A stretch of 64,000 bases of DNA from Oxytricha trifallax (GCA_000711775.1 ARYC01001256.1:1-64000), one strand, 5' to 3'; shown: positions 48,393-60,782, numbered from the stretch's first letter. Notes: generated from the letters alone by a model not told the origin. Translations and numbers: made by a program.

Positions 48393-49087
48393 TCATAAAA
48401 TTGTTGCCTTCATTTTTATTATAATTAGTTTAAAGCTCAAAATTTTTCTCTTTTTAGTCATTTGCCTTCTAGACTTAGATTAAACTTTCAACAATGCAGT
48501 CCCTTTACCTTTTTACTCTGTAAAATTAATTAAAAATATACAAAAATTATTACTAGAAAAGAATGGTTCTTGCTATATAGCTTAATAAATTTCATCCCTT
48601 ATTGCAATTGCATCTTAATTTTAATAATTAATTTGGCTTTGATTTCTCAACCTGTTTTATGCTTAAACAGTTTCTTAAATATATTGTGGGGCTAGAGTTC
48701 CAATTATTTTAAAAAAAAAATCTCTTTCTGGAAGTTATGGAGAGTCTTAATAATAATTTAAGTGTCTCATTATATTATTGTCATTTTTAACCTAATCCAA
48801 GATATTTTAAATCTTAAGTTCTGGATTGTGAGGGACATCTATATTAATTATATTTTTTGATTTAATTAAAAATTTTGACCCTTGCAAAAAATCTTTAATG
48901 AATCTCATCGTAGTATTTTTATACTATGGTAAGCAATAACCTTCTAAAGAATTTTAAGAAATACCATAAACTTACAATGAAATTTTAAAAACGTGTACCA
49001 ATCATATTTAGAGGTGAGTTTGCCATCAAACATTCTTGAGTCAATAGCTTAAATATTTTATTGTTAAACCTCTTCAACACCTTCCAT
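48393..49087 (-). CDS. Divergent TBE 22-kDa-like protein, apparently intact, two introns
   Basis: Minus strand, ATG 49087 (MEGVEEVQQQNIQAI) to TGA 48393; about 208 codons after removing introns 48944-48975 (32 nt) and 48518-48553 (36 nt), both GT..AG. Comparison with the TBE B protein: SRMFDGKLTSKYDWYTF for SRFRSKEDLYRYL; after intron 1 GYCLPQYKNTTMRFIKDFL for GLFLPTMEGTKISFLKAIL; INIDVPHNPELKI for IKLIEIPNYPEIF; LPERDFFFKIIGTL for VPERSFFFGVLGTL; after intron 2 KGKGTALLKVQSKSRRQM for KPGTGIFLMKEHAKVHRE. Both introns fall at the same residues as in TBEs. No stop or frame change is present, unlike the TBE B and C copies. Function unknown. Confidence 0.85.
48518..48553 (-). other. Intron 2 of the 22-kDa-like gene
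   Basis: GTAATAATT...TTACAG on the minus strand, 36 nt. It matches the position of the 26-nt introns at 8242-8267 and 15003-15028. Confidence 0.8.
48944..48975 (-). other. Intron 1 of the 22-kDa-like gene
   Basis: GTAAGTTTATGG...TTTAG on the minus strand, 32 nt. It matches the position of the introns at 7815-7848 and 15395-15430, just before the LP motif. Confidence 0.85.
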
Positions 49088-49522
49088 TCCAAAAGCAATT
49101 TCGCTAAAATCTAAATAAAATTTTAATTATTTAATAAGTATAATAGAAAGTTCTTTTATAGTACTTTAATGACGAATTTGTGGATAAAAAATTATTACAT
49201 AGTATAATTTAGAAGGCTAGGTACCAAATCATGAATCTTAGAAAATTCTATTTAGAATTATTGTAATATCTAATAGTCTCAACCAGGGAATCCTTAATTT
49301 AATGGCTACTTTTATTATAATATATAAATTATATTAATATTTATAACAGGATGAACAAGAAGTGAATCTTAAATTATAAATGTTATTAATCTTTATAATT
49401 TTATTAAAAATTATATAATACAACTTCTATTATAACACAATTGTTTTTCTTATCTGTTTGTTGAATTTTTACATCCAAAAAATTTAAATATTGATTTTAA
49501 ATTATAATAATTAATTGAGTCC

Positions 49523-49577
49523 GTTACCTACTTTTAAAAGTAGGTAACGCGTTACCTACTTTTTAAAAGTAGGTAAC
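49523..49577. repeat. Tandem pair of perfect palindromes
   Basis: Two palindromes of 26 and 27 bp, each made of GTTACCTACTTTT and its inverse, are separated by GC. They differ by one T in the centre. They lie between the divergent starts of the 22-kDa-like gene (49087) and the kinase gene (49676), so they could be a shared operator-like or element-specific site; the sequence shows only the symmetry. Confidence 0.85.
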
Positions 49578-49675
49578 GCATATAATAATTAAAATAATTA
49601 ATTTTTTAATAAAATAATTATCAAACAATCACCAAGATTACTAACTTTTCTCTCATAATAATAAACTTCATAATA

Positions 49676-51158
49676 ATGTTCAAAATTGAGAAAGTTTAAA
49701 GATCAACAAAACAGCAACAGATTATAAATAGCAAGAAAATTGTTAGCAACTCACTTGACAATATTGAGGATTTTAATGTTACAGATGAAAAATTCTTTAA
49801 ATGGTGCTCCTTAAAAAATAGAGATCCAACTTTGACAACCAGACCTAAAAAATTAATTATTTGTGATTTATGCCAAAAATGTCGCACTCCAGCTGAATTT
49901 AGAATTTGTCAATTCAGACACAAAAATAAAACCCCAAAATATTAAAAGTTTCCTAAAACTAATGGGTTATTTTGTTGCAAAATATAAAGCTGTGAATTTA
50001 AACCTTGTTCAACACGAGAGCAGTATGTGAAGCATTTATTAACTCACTCAACAAAATTATTATAAAACAATGGGATAAATACAGAAGTAAGTTTTATTTA
50101 TGCTTAATTTATATTTAGTTGTTGATAAATTAAGGAGATAGAGAAATGATTTAGTTGAAGGAGAATTAAAATAAAAGAGAAATAGAAATTGACTAATTTG
50201 CCAGTTTAAAATAATAATTATTAGATGAAGACTTGTAATAAGAAAAATAATTAAAACAAGAAATTATAGATACAAGAACAACGCCATTTCTTAATTAAAG
50301 TTATGGAGAAGGATATAAAGGATGAAATAAATAAAAATTCTTATAACTGCAAAATGAAAATTAGTTTTAGGAAATTAAATAAATAATATAAGAGGCATAA
50401 AATGCAGGATTATATGTGGAGTATAATTCACTCCTTGACCGATAATTATAACATCAATATTTTACAAGATAAAGTTATAATTTGGTAGAACTTAAATGCT
50501 AACTTATTGAGAAGTAATAATTATACCATGAGTTCAAATACAAGCTATATTTTACAAAATTACAATTAAAATATCAAGATAAAATACTTGGTGTTAAAGT
50601 GGATGAAGATGAAATAGTGATTCTATCAAGATACTTTGAAACAAATTTTAGGGAGTTACTAAAAGAAAAATATATTGAAAAAAATAAATTTAAATAACAT
50701 TATTTGGAATTTATGAAGCAATAAAAGAATTGCATGACAATGAAATAACGCATAGAGATTTAAAACCAGAAAATATCTTGATAAAACTTGACAAAGATTA
50801 TGAAGTATTTCTAGTTGGTCTTAATTATTGTATATATTCAAATGATTTATCAAACTCAAAGCCTAATACAGCAAACCCTTATATAAGCTCACTTCTTTAG
50901 ATAGCTAACGGATCATAATTTTGGGATGTATACTCGTTTGCTTTAATAATTCTTGAAAGTCTTTGTGATAAGAAAACTTTTAAGAAATTAATCAAGAAAA
51001 AATAGAACTTTCATAAGAATTTAGCTGATTACTTAAAATCAAGACCATTTGTTGGTGAATTGGAAATAATTTTACGAAAAATATTCATAGATGAAGACGC
51101 GACAACAACAGTTCGGGAACTTGGAGATTGCTTAACTCAATAATTTAAATCGAGATGA
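49676..51158 (+). pseudogene. TBE-like zinc-finger/kinase protein, one stop and one frameshift
   Basis: ATG 49676 (MFKIEKVQRSTKQQQ) to TGA 51158. A Cys-rich part (ICDLCQKCRTP) precedes a C2H2-type finger CCKIQSCEFKPCSTREQYVK...H...H (about 49972-50052). A GT..AG intron at 50087-50118 (32 nt) is likely. A Gln/Lys-rich region follows, with an in-frame TGA near 50322. The kinase-like domain has KILGVKVDEDEIVILSRYF, a frame change at about 50693, then HDNEITHRDLKPENILIKL (about 50730-50790), SQFWDVYSFALIILESL and a C-terminal helix region. The DFG/DFN Asp is replaced (VFLVGLNY), so metal binding may be lost. It is a homologue of the TBE 57-kDa protein. Confidence 0.8.
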
Positions 51159-51299
51159 TAATTAATTACTTTAATAATTTTAACCAGAAAATAAAGTATG
51201 GATTACTTCGATAACTTAAAATTTTAAATTCAGTAGAGCTGTAAATCTTAGCTTCAAATAAAATTATTTTAAATTAAAAAAAAATTTGAATCATAATAT

Positions 51300-53400
51300 C
51301 AATTTACTCAATGAATGATAAAATCAATTTTAATATTATATTTATATTTATAATGCGTATATTCATTTAAAAAAGGAAATTTAAAACTTATATTCCAAAA
51401 TTTTTATTTACATTACTGCATCTTTGGCAAAATAAAAAGAAAATACTCATTTTTTCAATTTATTATTATAATTTTAATAATAAATATATTGTAAGATTCT
51501 TTTTAATTTATAAAAATACTCGATAATTTTCTGAAAATCCAGAGTATATAGGAAAATTTGCTGATATTAGCTGCTATTATTTATAAATAATCTATCTATG
51601 TCATTTCTAAGAAAGTCCTCATTGAGGAACTGAATTGATTTTTAATTAATATTTAAAAGGTTTTTAATTTAATTTAAAATATAAAATCTAATACAACTGT
51701 TATTTCTATTAAAGTTCTGGCATTTTTGGGTGAGTTTAGACATGACATCCTTCTTCTATTTTTATATACAATAATTATTTTTATTGATATATCATTTTAA
51801 ATATATAATAAAATATATTTAATTGAAATTTTACTATTTTATTAAGATTATTTAATTTAGATATTATCATTATTCTCTCTCTGTTATTATACCACCTTTT
51901 ACTCGATTACAATAAAATTGCAATTGTAATCCAATTAATGTAGGAGCTATGACTCTATTTATTTATTATTTACTACTATTAGGCTATTATCTTGGATTTA
52001 TTTTTCTTATAAATCGAAGGTTTCAACATATAATTTACTCTCCTATAATGTTTTCTTAATAAATATGGAACTTTAATTAAATTTTTCATAATAAAAATTA
52101 TTCTTTATTGATATACTTATAAATATTTCTCATCTTTTGCAACTGTAAATAGTTAAAAAATTATAAATAAATATATATATATATATATAAATATTTATTA
52201 ACTGGTAAGATTGATTGTATATTTTAAGCGAATAAATTTATTTCTAATTAACCATACATACTATTCTGATTAATATTATTATTGTTTTGAATTTACTCGA
52301 AACAACAAGGCTTGCTTGTCTCATTTTAAACAAGATTTTAAAGATAGAGAATGTATTAATTAGTTTTTTCTTTTAAGTCCTCTTGGCCTATTCTATTGTA
52401 TATATTCAAATAATTTAGATTTTAAAAGTCATCATTAATATAATGAAATTTAGAGTAAACTCATAATAAATTGTAAAATAATCTTGTAATAATTTCCTAT
52501 TATTTTTAATTAATTTAGTTTAGGGTGGGTTGCTGCTACGTGCTCATAACATATCTGGCTTTGGAATCAAGATTATTTTCTTCAATTTCCCTTTATATTA
52601 TGTCAATATTTTTTTGATACCTCAATCTTCTCTAGGTGATTGGATGTTCCTTGAAATCTTCGCAATCTTCATCTGAATCGAATGCGCAATCTGATTTCAA
52701 AATTTCATTATGATAAATTTTTATTTTGTTACTTAAAAAAATGTAAATGTAAATTTAAAAAAATGATACAGATTGGCTTTGGTAAGATTTTAATTGCTTG
52801 TGAATAGTGGATATGGCATTAAATGTGAAAATATGCAATTAAATTTTAAAATAAGAAATAAAATTTAGGCAACATTTTTCCGTGTTACAATTTGACTTTA
52901 GCCATTAATGGTTTGAACTTCTTTTTTCTCTGTATAATTTTGATTTGAAACATATTATGACATTTCTAAATAAATTTAGAGGTTCTTAGTAATTATCTTA
53001 ACTTATGTACGGCTTATATACTAAATTTATAAAATTTCATCCTCAAACTCCCAGCAATTCATTTTCTCAATAAATGGATTTCTTATCACTTAGAAAGTCT
53101 TTTAACTTTAGTTTTTCTCACACATAGTATAAGAATTTTTAAATGATCTGTTTTCTTAAGAAGGTAGTTCGCTTTTGATTGTTAATTGCATATTTACTGC
53201 TCGCTTAAAAATTTGTAATTTATTAATTATATTTTAAGGTATTATTAAAGCAGCTATCTTGATCTACAAAATACTCTATGAATCTATCTTATGATACATA
53301 TTGCGTCTCATAAAATTCTTGTAAATATTACTTCTTATAAAATTAAGATTCCTTACTACATCTTATCTGCATTTTAATTTAGTAATTTTATTAAAGCAAG
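51300..53400 (-). CDS. Unrecognised gene F2, paralogue of F1
   Basis: Minus strand. Pieces in protein order: QEFYETQYVSQDRFIEYFVD (about 53330-53240), IKSELPSQENRSFKNSYTM and VIRNPFIEKMNCWEFEDEIL (about 53185-53035), VSNQNYTEKKEVQTINGQS to VTRKNVAQI (about 52945-52855), SDCAFDSDEDCEDFKEHPIT with NNLDSKARYVMSTQQQPTL (about 52695-52520), EGCHVQTHPKMPELQQKQQ (about 51755-51700) and IQFLNEDFLRNDIDRLF (about 51640-51590). It parallels F1 piece by piece, so F1 and F2 arose by duplication; the TBE-like element lies between them. No family is recognised. The stop may be a TGA near 51450. Confidence 0.55.
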
Positions 53401-53404
53401 CCAA

Positions 53405-54555
53405 TCCTAAATTTTCGGATTATAATTATTATAAATAAAGTTATTAGGGCATTTCGATATTCTAAAGTGAATACAGTTCAGTAAGCTATTTCAATTAATT
53501 TTATATTAATATCAAGTTTATTAAGAATATAGAGTGGAAATAACTCATAATAAACTTCAGATAATTTATATTTATTTATACTATGATTAAACTGATAAGC
53601 AAAAATATTTTAATTAAAATAACTTAATACTAAGATGGGAAATATTTATTCTTAATTTAGAAATTGAGATAACGATTAGTGTAGATACTATATTAGTTTT
53701 TCAACTTATAAATCTTTAAAATTAAATTTCAATATAATCTTAAATGGTAGAAAGGGAATTAATTTAAATTAATTAATTATCAGCTATTTGATCAAGTAAG
53801 ATAATATAAAATTATTTTTTAGAAAAATCATTTAATTTATTAAATATTACTTAAAACACAAATTAAATTTTTATAGTTCAATAAAATATTTAAAAAATGA
53901 AGGGTATCTTTCCTGCTCTGGAATTTCAGTATGTACTTAGGGAAAAAAATCCCCCCCCCCAATCAGTATATTTCTGCACAAATAAAGTAGTATTCTGTCC
54001 ACAAGTAAAGTTTCACTTCTCATAGATGGAAATATTTAATTTTTATAAATTCTTAGAAATTCCATCATATCAATAAAAAGAAATTGCTTATTTAAAACAT
54101 CAATTAACTCTCTTATCTAAATAGAAACGAATATTTTCATGAAAATTAAATTAATTAAGATTAATTAAAGTATTTAGAGTTTCTAATATTTATTGAGAAA
54201 ATGAATAATTCTTATAACTTTGAAAAGTTATAAATTTAAAATATTGTTTAAAATAGGAAGAGAAATTATTGTAGTGATTAATATGTTTCATCTCAAATCT
54301 TGACAAATAAAACAAATTTGAATTTCTGGTCATAAATCATCTCTTAAAAAATCAGATCAAATAAAATATTAAAATTTGAAAGATATATTAATTAATAAAA
54401 TTAAAAATTAAGGTTTTATGCTGTATAACGTTAATATATTATTTAATATATTGAGCTCTCATAATTAGGCGAGATTAATAATGTACTTTTACTTACGAGC
54501 AAACTTATTTTAAAAAGCCATCCAAGCCATCAGTATCAATTTAATATAACATGAT
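53405..54555. other. AT-rich stretch, no gene seen
   Basis: More than 80% A+T, with a C10 run at 53951-53960. I see no protein similarity, element end or pointer pair. It may contain the 5' spacers of gene F2. Confidence 0.4.
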
Positions 54556-54559
54556 TATA

Positions 54560-54911
54560 TTAGAAAATAAGAAATAAATTAAAAATAAATTAATTATATA
54601 AATAAATAAATAATATATTTAAATATTGCCAGTTAAATTTGGCTTATTTTAACGATTAAGGGCTCATTTTATATAAAAAATTAAAATGACATGCATTTTA
54701 ATAGTAGAGGTACTCTTTTATCCCATCGAGCAAGTGAGTTATTTGTAAGTTAATTAAATGCTTTTAGATTTTTAAAGTCTAATTAATTTTAAGTCTTTAT
54801 CGATTAAGTTAAATATCTTTCTTTGACCATTTCTAACTCCAAATGATTTAATTTATTTATTTAATAAATTTTAAATTATTTCTCAATTTCGAATGTATTC
54901 CTACAATATTA
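54560..54911. mobile_element. Decayed copy of foldback family 2
   Basis: CAGTTAAATTTGGC, GGGCTCATT, GGTACTCTTTTATCCCATC and the end CGAATGTATTCCTACAA (to about 54910) follow in the same order as in the intact copies at 13454 and 60783, with many changes. The right terminus is still clear and is followed by TA. The left arm is poorly preserved, so the left limit is a guess. Confidence 0.6.
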
Positions 54912-55269
54912 GTTATCAAAATAACAATTGTTTAAATATTATATAAATTTTTCGATTAAACAAAGATTCTTGATGATTTAGGTTCATTTTTATTTTGCAT
55001 AGACTTACTTAAGATTAAAGGAATCTTTTAAAAGCCGATTTTACTGATTGGGCTTTCTTTGAAATCATAATATAAAACATTAATGTTGTTAATAAACTTG
55101 CAAATAAACATAAGAAACAAAGATTTTGCTCATTTTACTTTTTAATTATAATTTTATAAATCTTCTTAATTAAGAATATCTTCAACTTAGGGATGATTTT
55201 CTATTAACTTTATAATATTCATTCATAGTCATACACATTTATATATATTAATTAATTTATAACTCAATC

Positions 55270-57320
55270 TTATGCTGAAAATTTTTATTGATACTCTCTT
55301 ATTGTTATGAAAAATCCATCTTCAATAGATTTGAGTTGTAGATATATTTCTATTCTAAAATACTTGAGTCTTAATAAACTACTATTCTCACCTATTTTTA
55401 ATTTATCCTATAAAAAATATATTTTATAAAATTAAGTCGATCATATTTATCAGATAATCGTTGCTATTATAATTTTTACACATTCCAAAAGTTGGAGAGT
55501 ATAGCTCACTCTTGGGTCGTAGGCTATTTTCCTCTATAAAACTAGAATTTATTAAAATTATAACAAATAAAATAATTATTTCTCTTCTTCAATTTCATCT
55601 CTATGTTCTCTTTGCAAATTAAAATTAATTAATTCCATTATTGATAATACTCCTAGCTCACTAAAATATTCTATTTTATAATGCAAATGCAAAATGATAT
55701 CTTACAAATTTTGAATATTCTAATTGTTTTATTTTCTGTTGGGTCTCTTTTGAGGTTCTACGCTACAACTTTTCATTTTATTTTGAAGTTGTTTCTTAGA
55801 TTTCATTCGCAATTCACTGCCAGTTTATTCTTGAGAGCAGTGATTAATACCTTCAATATTAAATCTCTTTAAATTTTAAATTCAGGGAAGTAATTTTCTT
55901 AGACTTTTTAATTATTGATTTAAAAGAAATTTTGGATAAAAATGATTATAAGAAAATATCTTTCAACTATTTATTATAAAATACTTAATAGATTTTACAT
56001 AAAAATATATAGTTTGTAATATTCAATATAAATAATTTATATATAAAAATAATTTCATACCAAATACATTAAATTAAATAAATAAAACGTTATTCACATG
56101 AATTTATTAATATATTTTTATTTTTTTTATATATTTATAAAACTCTTGACTGGACTTTCATTTATTGAAGCGTTAGCCTATGATTGAATAACTATAAATA
56201 ATCAATATTTTACAATTAATTTTAACTCTAAATAACTGAGATAGATTTCATATATTCATATAAAATATTTATTTATATAAATTTAATTAATTTTTAATTA
56301 TTTTATTCACTCAACTAAGTTGAGGCAGCACTCTTTCCCAAAGTACGCTTTCCTTGTGAAGTTATTCTGTTCTTAGATAATAAATTAACACTTTCCTATT
56401 ATGTTCCCATTATATTTTTATATGTATTATAATTATTACAAATAAATCGAGTTTAGTATATATATATATTAATAATTAAATAGAAATAATTAAGATAATT
56501 ATAAATAAATAATAATTTAAATAAATTTAAAAGATCTGCCTTGAATAAATGCCATAAAAATTAAAGAGTATTTTGAATATTTATTGTATAATTAAAATTA
56601 TAGTAATTAATTTTAATAATTCAAAAATCCTTAAATTATACAATAATATCCATTTAGCTTTGATTCAAATTGCATTCCTCTTAAAGTATATTAAAATTCA
56701 TAATTTAAATGATATTAATTTATGTGAAATAATATATCTCTATTTTAAAATTATAAATTTTGGTAATTAAGTATTTTTGCTAATAAATCTTCGTCTTGTT
56801 TATTTAGCAATGGTACATAATTTTATATAATTAATTTTAAATATCAATTAAATATTCTAAGTACAGTTTATATTTTCTTTTTATTGACGAGTTTTAATTT
56901 ATTGTTTTTATTACTACTATTTTATATTATATTAGTATTCCAATTGATTTAAAGCAAGTTGTGTTATTATTATTAATGGTGTTAGATATTAATTAAAAAT
57001 ATAAAATATGTTTACTAATTTTGAAGTAAAATATTTCATAATTTAAAAATAAACGCACTTAAGATTTTAAAATCTGATCAATGAAATCTGAGTATATCTT
57101 TTAATATATTTCACGTTATCAACCTTTCTTAAATAAAACAATTATTTATAGAGCCTGCAATTTCAGTTGTATGAACGTGTGCTTGTAAAATTCAATATAA
57201 TCAAAGAATCAGTTTAAATTTTTATCATTATTACACTGAGTCAAGAAATAAAGGTTTTTGCTTTCTTAAATTTTTCGGTTGATTACATTTTCCCCGACCA
57301 CTTACCAATTAAAAATCAAA
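55270..57320 (-). CDS. Fragments of an unrecognised minus-strand gene H
   Basis: GC-richer minus-strand pieces stand out from the AT-rich surroundings: LVSGRGKCNQPKNLRKQKP (about 57310-57250), EFYKHTFIQLKLQAL (about 57190-57145), LSKNRITSQGKRTLGKSAAS (about 56385-56310), GINHCSQEQTGSELRMKSKK to LQREHRDEIEEEK (about 55880-55575) and ENSLRPKSELYSPTFGMCKN (about 55540-55460), with a possible last piece near 55390-55270. TAA/TAG as Gln is needed. The protein would be basic and Gln-rich. I cannot name it or prove that all pieces belong together; the + strand frame at 55681-55872 is a shadow. Confidence 0.45.
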
Positions 57321-57329
57321 CTTGTTTGT

Positions 57330-58355
57330 TGTATTTTTAATTGCAAAAAAAAAACAAATATAACACGGTAAGTTCGGTAGAGGATAGCTTAATAATATAA
57401 TTGTAACAATGATCCACAGGCATACACATTGATTATTTTTCTCTTAAAAGAACTTAATTTATTTTTTTATTCATTCTACCTTAAGAAAACTCCAAACAAT
57501 AATAGAATTTATAATTTAAGAAACTAATAACATCATAACATAATAAATTTATCATTAATAAATTTGTATAACAATAATAAAAAAAGTTCTTAAAATTAAA
57601 TAACATATAGTTTTTCAACTATGAATATAATGTTTTAAATAATAAAATAAGAAAAAAAATATATTATTTTAAAATATTTATGAGTATATAAATTTAGAGA
57701 GACGAGGGAAGCACCAATAAATTCATCATATTTTTATTGTGATTATGAATCAAATCTTAATTATTTTGCTTTCCAAAATGCTATATATCAGCCGAGAATG
57801 AGCTTTAGTGATTTTTCGATTCAATTATTATTTTTATAATTCAATTATTATAATAATAATAATTATTATCTGATATTATTTATGATCCTCAATTAAATTT
57901 CCAGAATATAATAGATGCAGTTATTCCTTAGAAATTATACTTGAGACATCAAGTTTATATACATTTTAATAAAAAGTTTTAATGAACTTTAATAGCAAAT
58001 ATCTTTAGAAATTAATGATCTTATTTAATTATCAAGGCAGATTTAATTTTTTTGTATAATAAATATTAAAATACCAATTCTTAATATTTTTAATTAATAA
58101 CAAACTAAACATATGAAATATAAAAATAATTTTTAATTTTAATCAAGGTTTTTTTGTTTTATTTTAGAGTTAATGTTATAAGTCATAATAATAATTAAAT
58201 AATTATATGAAGAATTTTTTAGTTTAATGATTAATTAATGCTTTATAATAATAAAATAAAATTGATTCACCAAGGTATTTTTGGAATAATAGTTTATTTA
58301 CTTCTGGGCTAAATAATAATTAATAATATAAGTTAAAGAAAATTTAGTTTAAAGT
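57330..58355. other. AT-rich stretch between gene H and the kinase
   Basis: About 1 kb of highly AT-rich DNA without coding signal or repeat that I can see. It would hold the 3' end of the kinase gene and the 5' region of gene H. Confidence 0.4.
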
Positions 58356-58360
58356 TTTCT

Positions 58361-60487
58361 TCATTTTGGAAGAAATTTTAATTTTATTTTAAAGCTTTCT
58401 TAAATTTTTGCAATTCTTTGTTAATGTTGCTCTTTAGTAATTTTAAACTGTTAATTGATTTGATGAGTTATTTCAGTTTTGCACTTAGCAATGTAAATAT
58501 CTAGGTTTAGAAACTTAATTACTTAAAAAATTAATACCTGCCCCACAAAACAAAAATTTTTCAAATAGCTTGTACTTTTACATTATTTATAAATTTGAGA
58601 ATATAAAATACATAAATATTATTGAAACTATAGTTATTCTGTGAGATTTTGATTTTGTTATAACTATTTCACTATAATCTCTCTATGTTCAAGAAACCAT
58701 TAATGATTTAACGCTTATTTAGCGAATGGGCGGCAATCTTGATTTATCTTAAAATAATTTCTATTTTTTCATTTAAGAAAATTTTAAACACATATTTAAT
58801 CTAATTATTCATATTAAATTCTTGATCTTTTCTCAAAAGTGTCATGATTAAATTTTAAGCATTTTCTGAAATTTAACTCATTCTTTGATTGAGATCCTTT
58901 AATTCACATTCTATGTTTTCTTCTAAGATTTAATTGCTCTGAGTACCCTGAAATAAAGAGCGGCCAGTTAATAAACTTGAAATAAAATAAGTAATCTGAA
59001 TATTTTTAAGATTTGAATTATCAAATCCTGACTAATTAGAAACATTCAATTTTTAATGTGTAATTTATTGATTTTTATTTTATTCTTATATAAAACCATA
59101 ATAATAATTATTTAGTCATTTAAACTCAAAAATTAAATAATTAAAAGTTTAGCTAAAATATTATAGACCCAATACTAAAAATATCGGCTTTATAGGAATA
59201 AGCCTTTTGGTCCAAAATTTCAGGAGCAACATACCCCGGGGTCCCACACCTTATAATTTTATTTTGAGATTCTTCCATGTTATTCAAATTAATAGAGTAT
59301 CCAAAGTCTGCTAGTTTGATTCTCATCTACTTTTAATTCGATTGAGTGATTAGAATATTGTCTGGCTTGAAATCTCTGTGAATCATTTAATTTTATTGCA
59401 AAAAGTTTTATTTAAAAAAACACTTTAATAATTAAATTTTGCTATTTTAAGAAAACAATTATTAATGTTGATTTTTTAATTTTTTTAAAGTCTGCCATTA
59501 AGAGCAATTATAGAGATATCTTTTTAACTTAATCTTCATTTAAAGCCTCTTTTAATAAAGATACACTATAGTATAATTCAAATGTTAAAAAAATAAAAAA
59601 TAAAATTAAAATTATAATTAATAAGCTTGACTATTTATTTAAAGATCTTAAACTTCCAGATTCCAAAAACTCTAAAAATAGATACACGTAATTCTTGCAT
59701 TCTTTCACTTTTTTATTAAGTTAATTTAAAATACAATCTTTTATTGATTTATTTTAGAATGAGCACTGTATTTTACATTCTTATAAAACCCCATAGATTA
59801 ATTAAGAATTGATGATTGGAGTTAAGAACAATTAGATTAAGAATTAATTATTATTGGCGTATAATTATAATGTATAGACTAATTATTAAAACTATTGGCT
59901 CGATTAATAGTCCTTATAAAATAATCCAATCAGGGTGTGTAAATTTGATTTTAGCCTAATTATAATTAATATTAGCCAATAATAAATAAATTTTAATCTA
60001 ATTGTTCTTAACTCCTATTCTCATGTCTTAATTGAACTATGGGGTTTTAATATAGTTTAATTATTATACAAAAATTAACGTAAGTATTATTAAAATGAAA
60101 ATTTAAAGCCACATATTTATTAATTAAAAATAAGTAACTTTTATTATCTTGACAATTTATGATGATGACCCTAATTTTCTCTGATTTTGGATTTCTTCTA
60201 TAATTTAGTTTCGTAAATCAGACCTAATTTATATAAAATAACAATATTTGAAGTTATTCATTAATATTTTATTGAATTTATAGATAATTGATATTTATAA
60301 AATAATACCTAAGTATTTTCTTATCTAATATTTTGAGTGCGTATACATATTAGCCTTTTTACTATTTTTATATAATTTTATATACTGAAGATTAAGAACC
60401 CTCCCCAAGCTTCTCAACGATTTAATACTTGCCTGGTATATAATTGCCGACACAATACCTGCTCAAATGCTTTGTCCAACACTTCAT
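58361..60487 (-). CDS. Ser/Thr protein kinase, with IESs
   Basis: ATG at 60487 (MKCWTKHLSRYCVGNY) followed by the N-lobe start YIPGKYQIVEKLGE (about 60430). After a long spacer come VYLFLEFLESGSLRS (hinge, about 59690-59650), ELYYSVSLLKEALNEDQVKK (about 59575), the catalytic loop MIHRDFKPDNILI (about 59380), the Mg-binding KLADFGYSI, the activation segment and CGTPGYVAPEIL (about 59255), ADIFSIGSI (about 59170), LLTGRSLFQG (about 58970), LRKDQEFN and RPFAKQALNHQWFLEH (about 58730), then a Gln-rich tail to TGA 58361. All catalytic residues except the Lys of the N-lobe (whose segment I could not find) are visible. Linear order on the minus strand. It is a cellular kinase, distinct from the TBE kinases. 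Confidence 0.85.
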
Positions 60488-60782
60488 TATAAAAATTTCA
60501 ATTTATATTAATTAATATTAAATATTAAATTTATACATTAAATGTAGAAAAAACTCAATGATTTATATTAATTTTCAATGATGTAAAGTAGCAAAGAAAA
60601 CGTAGTTCCAAATTTGTAATTATTATTAAACTTATTATTTATAAAAATTTAACTAAATAAATTAATATTAAGGGAATTTTTATAGGTTTAAAATAATAGT
60701 AAAATTATACATTTCAGATTTTTTTTGCGTCATAAAATTGAAAGAAATTATTTAATACAAACCAGATTAATTTCTTATAATA

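Larger units (their letters stand above)
47248..51158 (+). mobile_element. Divergent three-gene TBE-like element (coding span; ends not found)
   Basis: Three genes in the TBE order and orientation: DDE transposase (+), 22-kDa-like (-) and zinc-finger/kinase (+). Coding span is 3.9 kb, as in a TBE. Each protein resembles its TBE counterpart only moderately, but the middle gene shares both intron positions with the TBE gene. No C4A4 terminal repeat, target duplication or terminal inverted repeat is visible around 47.1 or 51.3 kb. It sits between the paralogous genes F1 and F2. See the findings for the comparison. Confidence 0.8.

Noticed and set aside
49696..49887. Minus-strand frame MRHFWHKSQIINFLG
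   Set aside because: Complement of the start of the TBE-like zinc-finger/kinase gene.
56573..56770. 65-codon + strand frame MNIYCIIKIIVINFNN
   Set aside because: Only Ile/Asn/Leu/Lys-type codons expected from random AT-rich DNA; no similarity.
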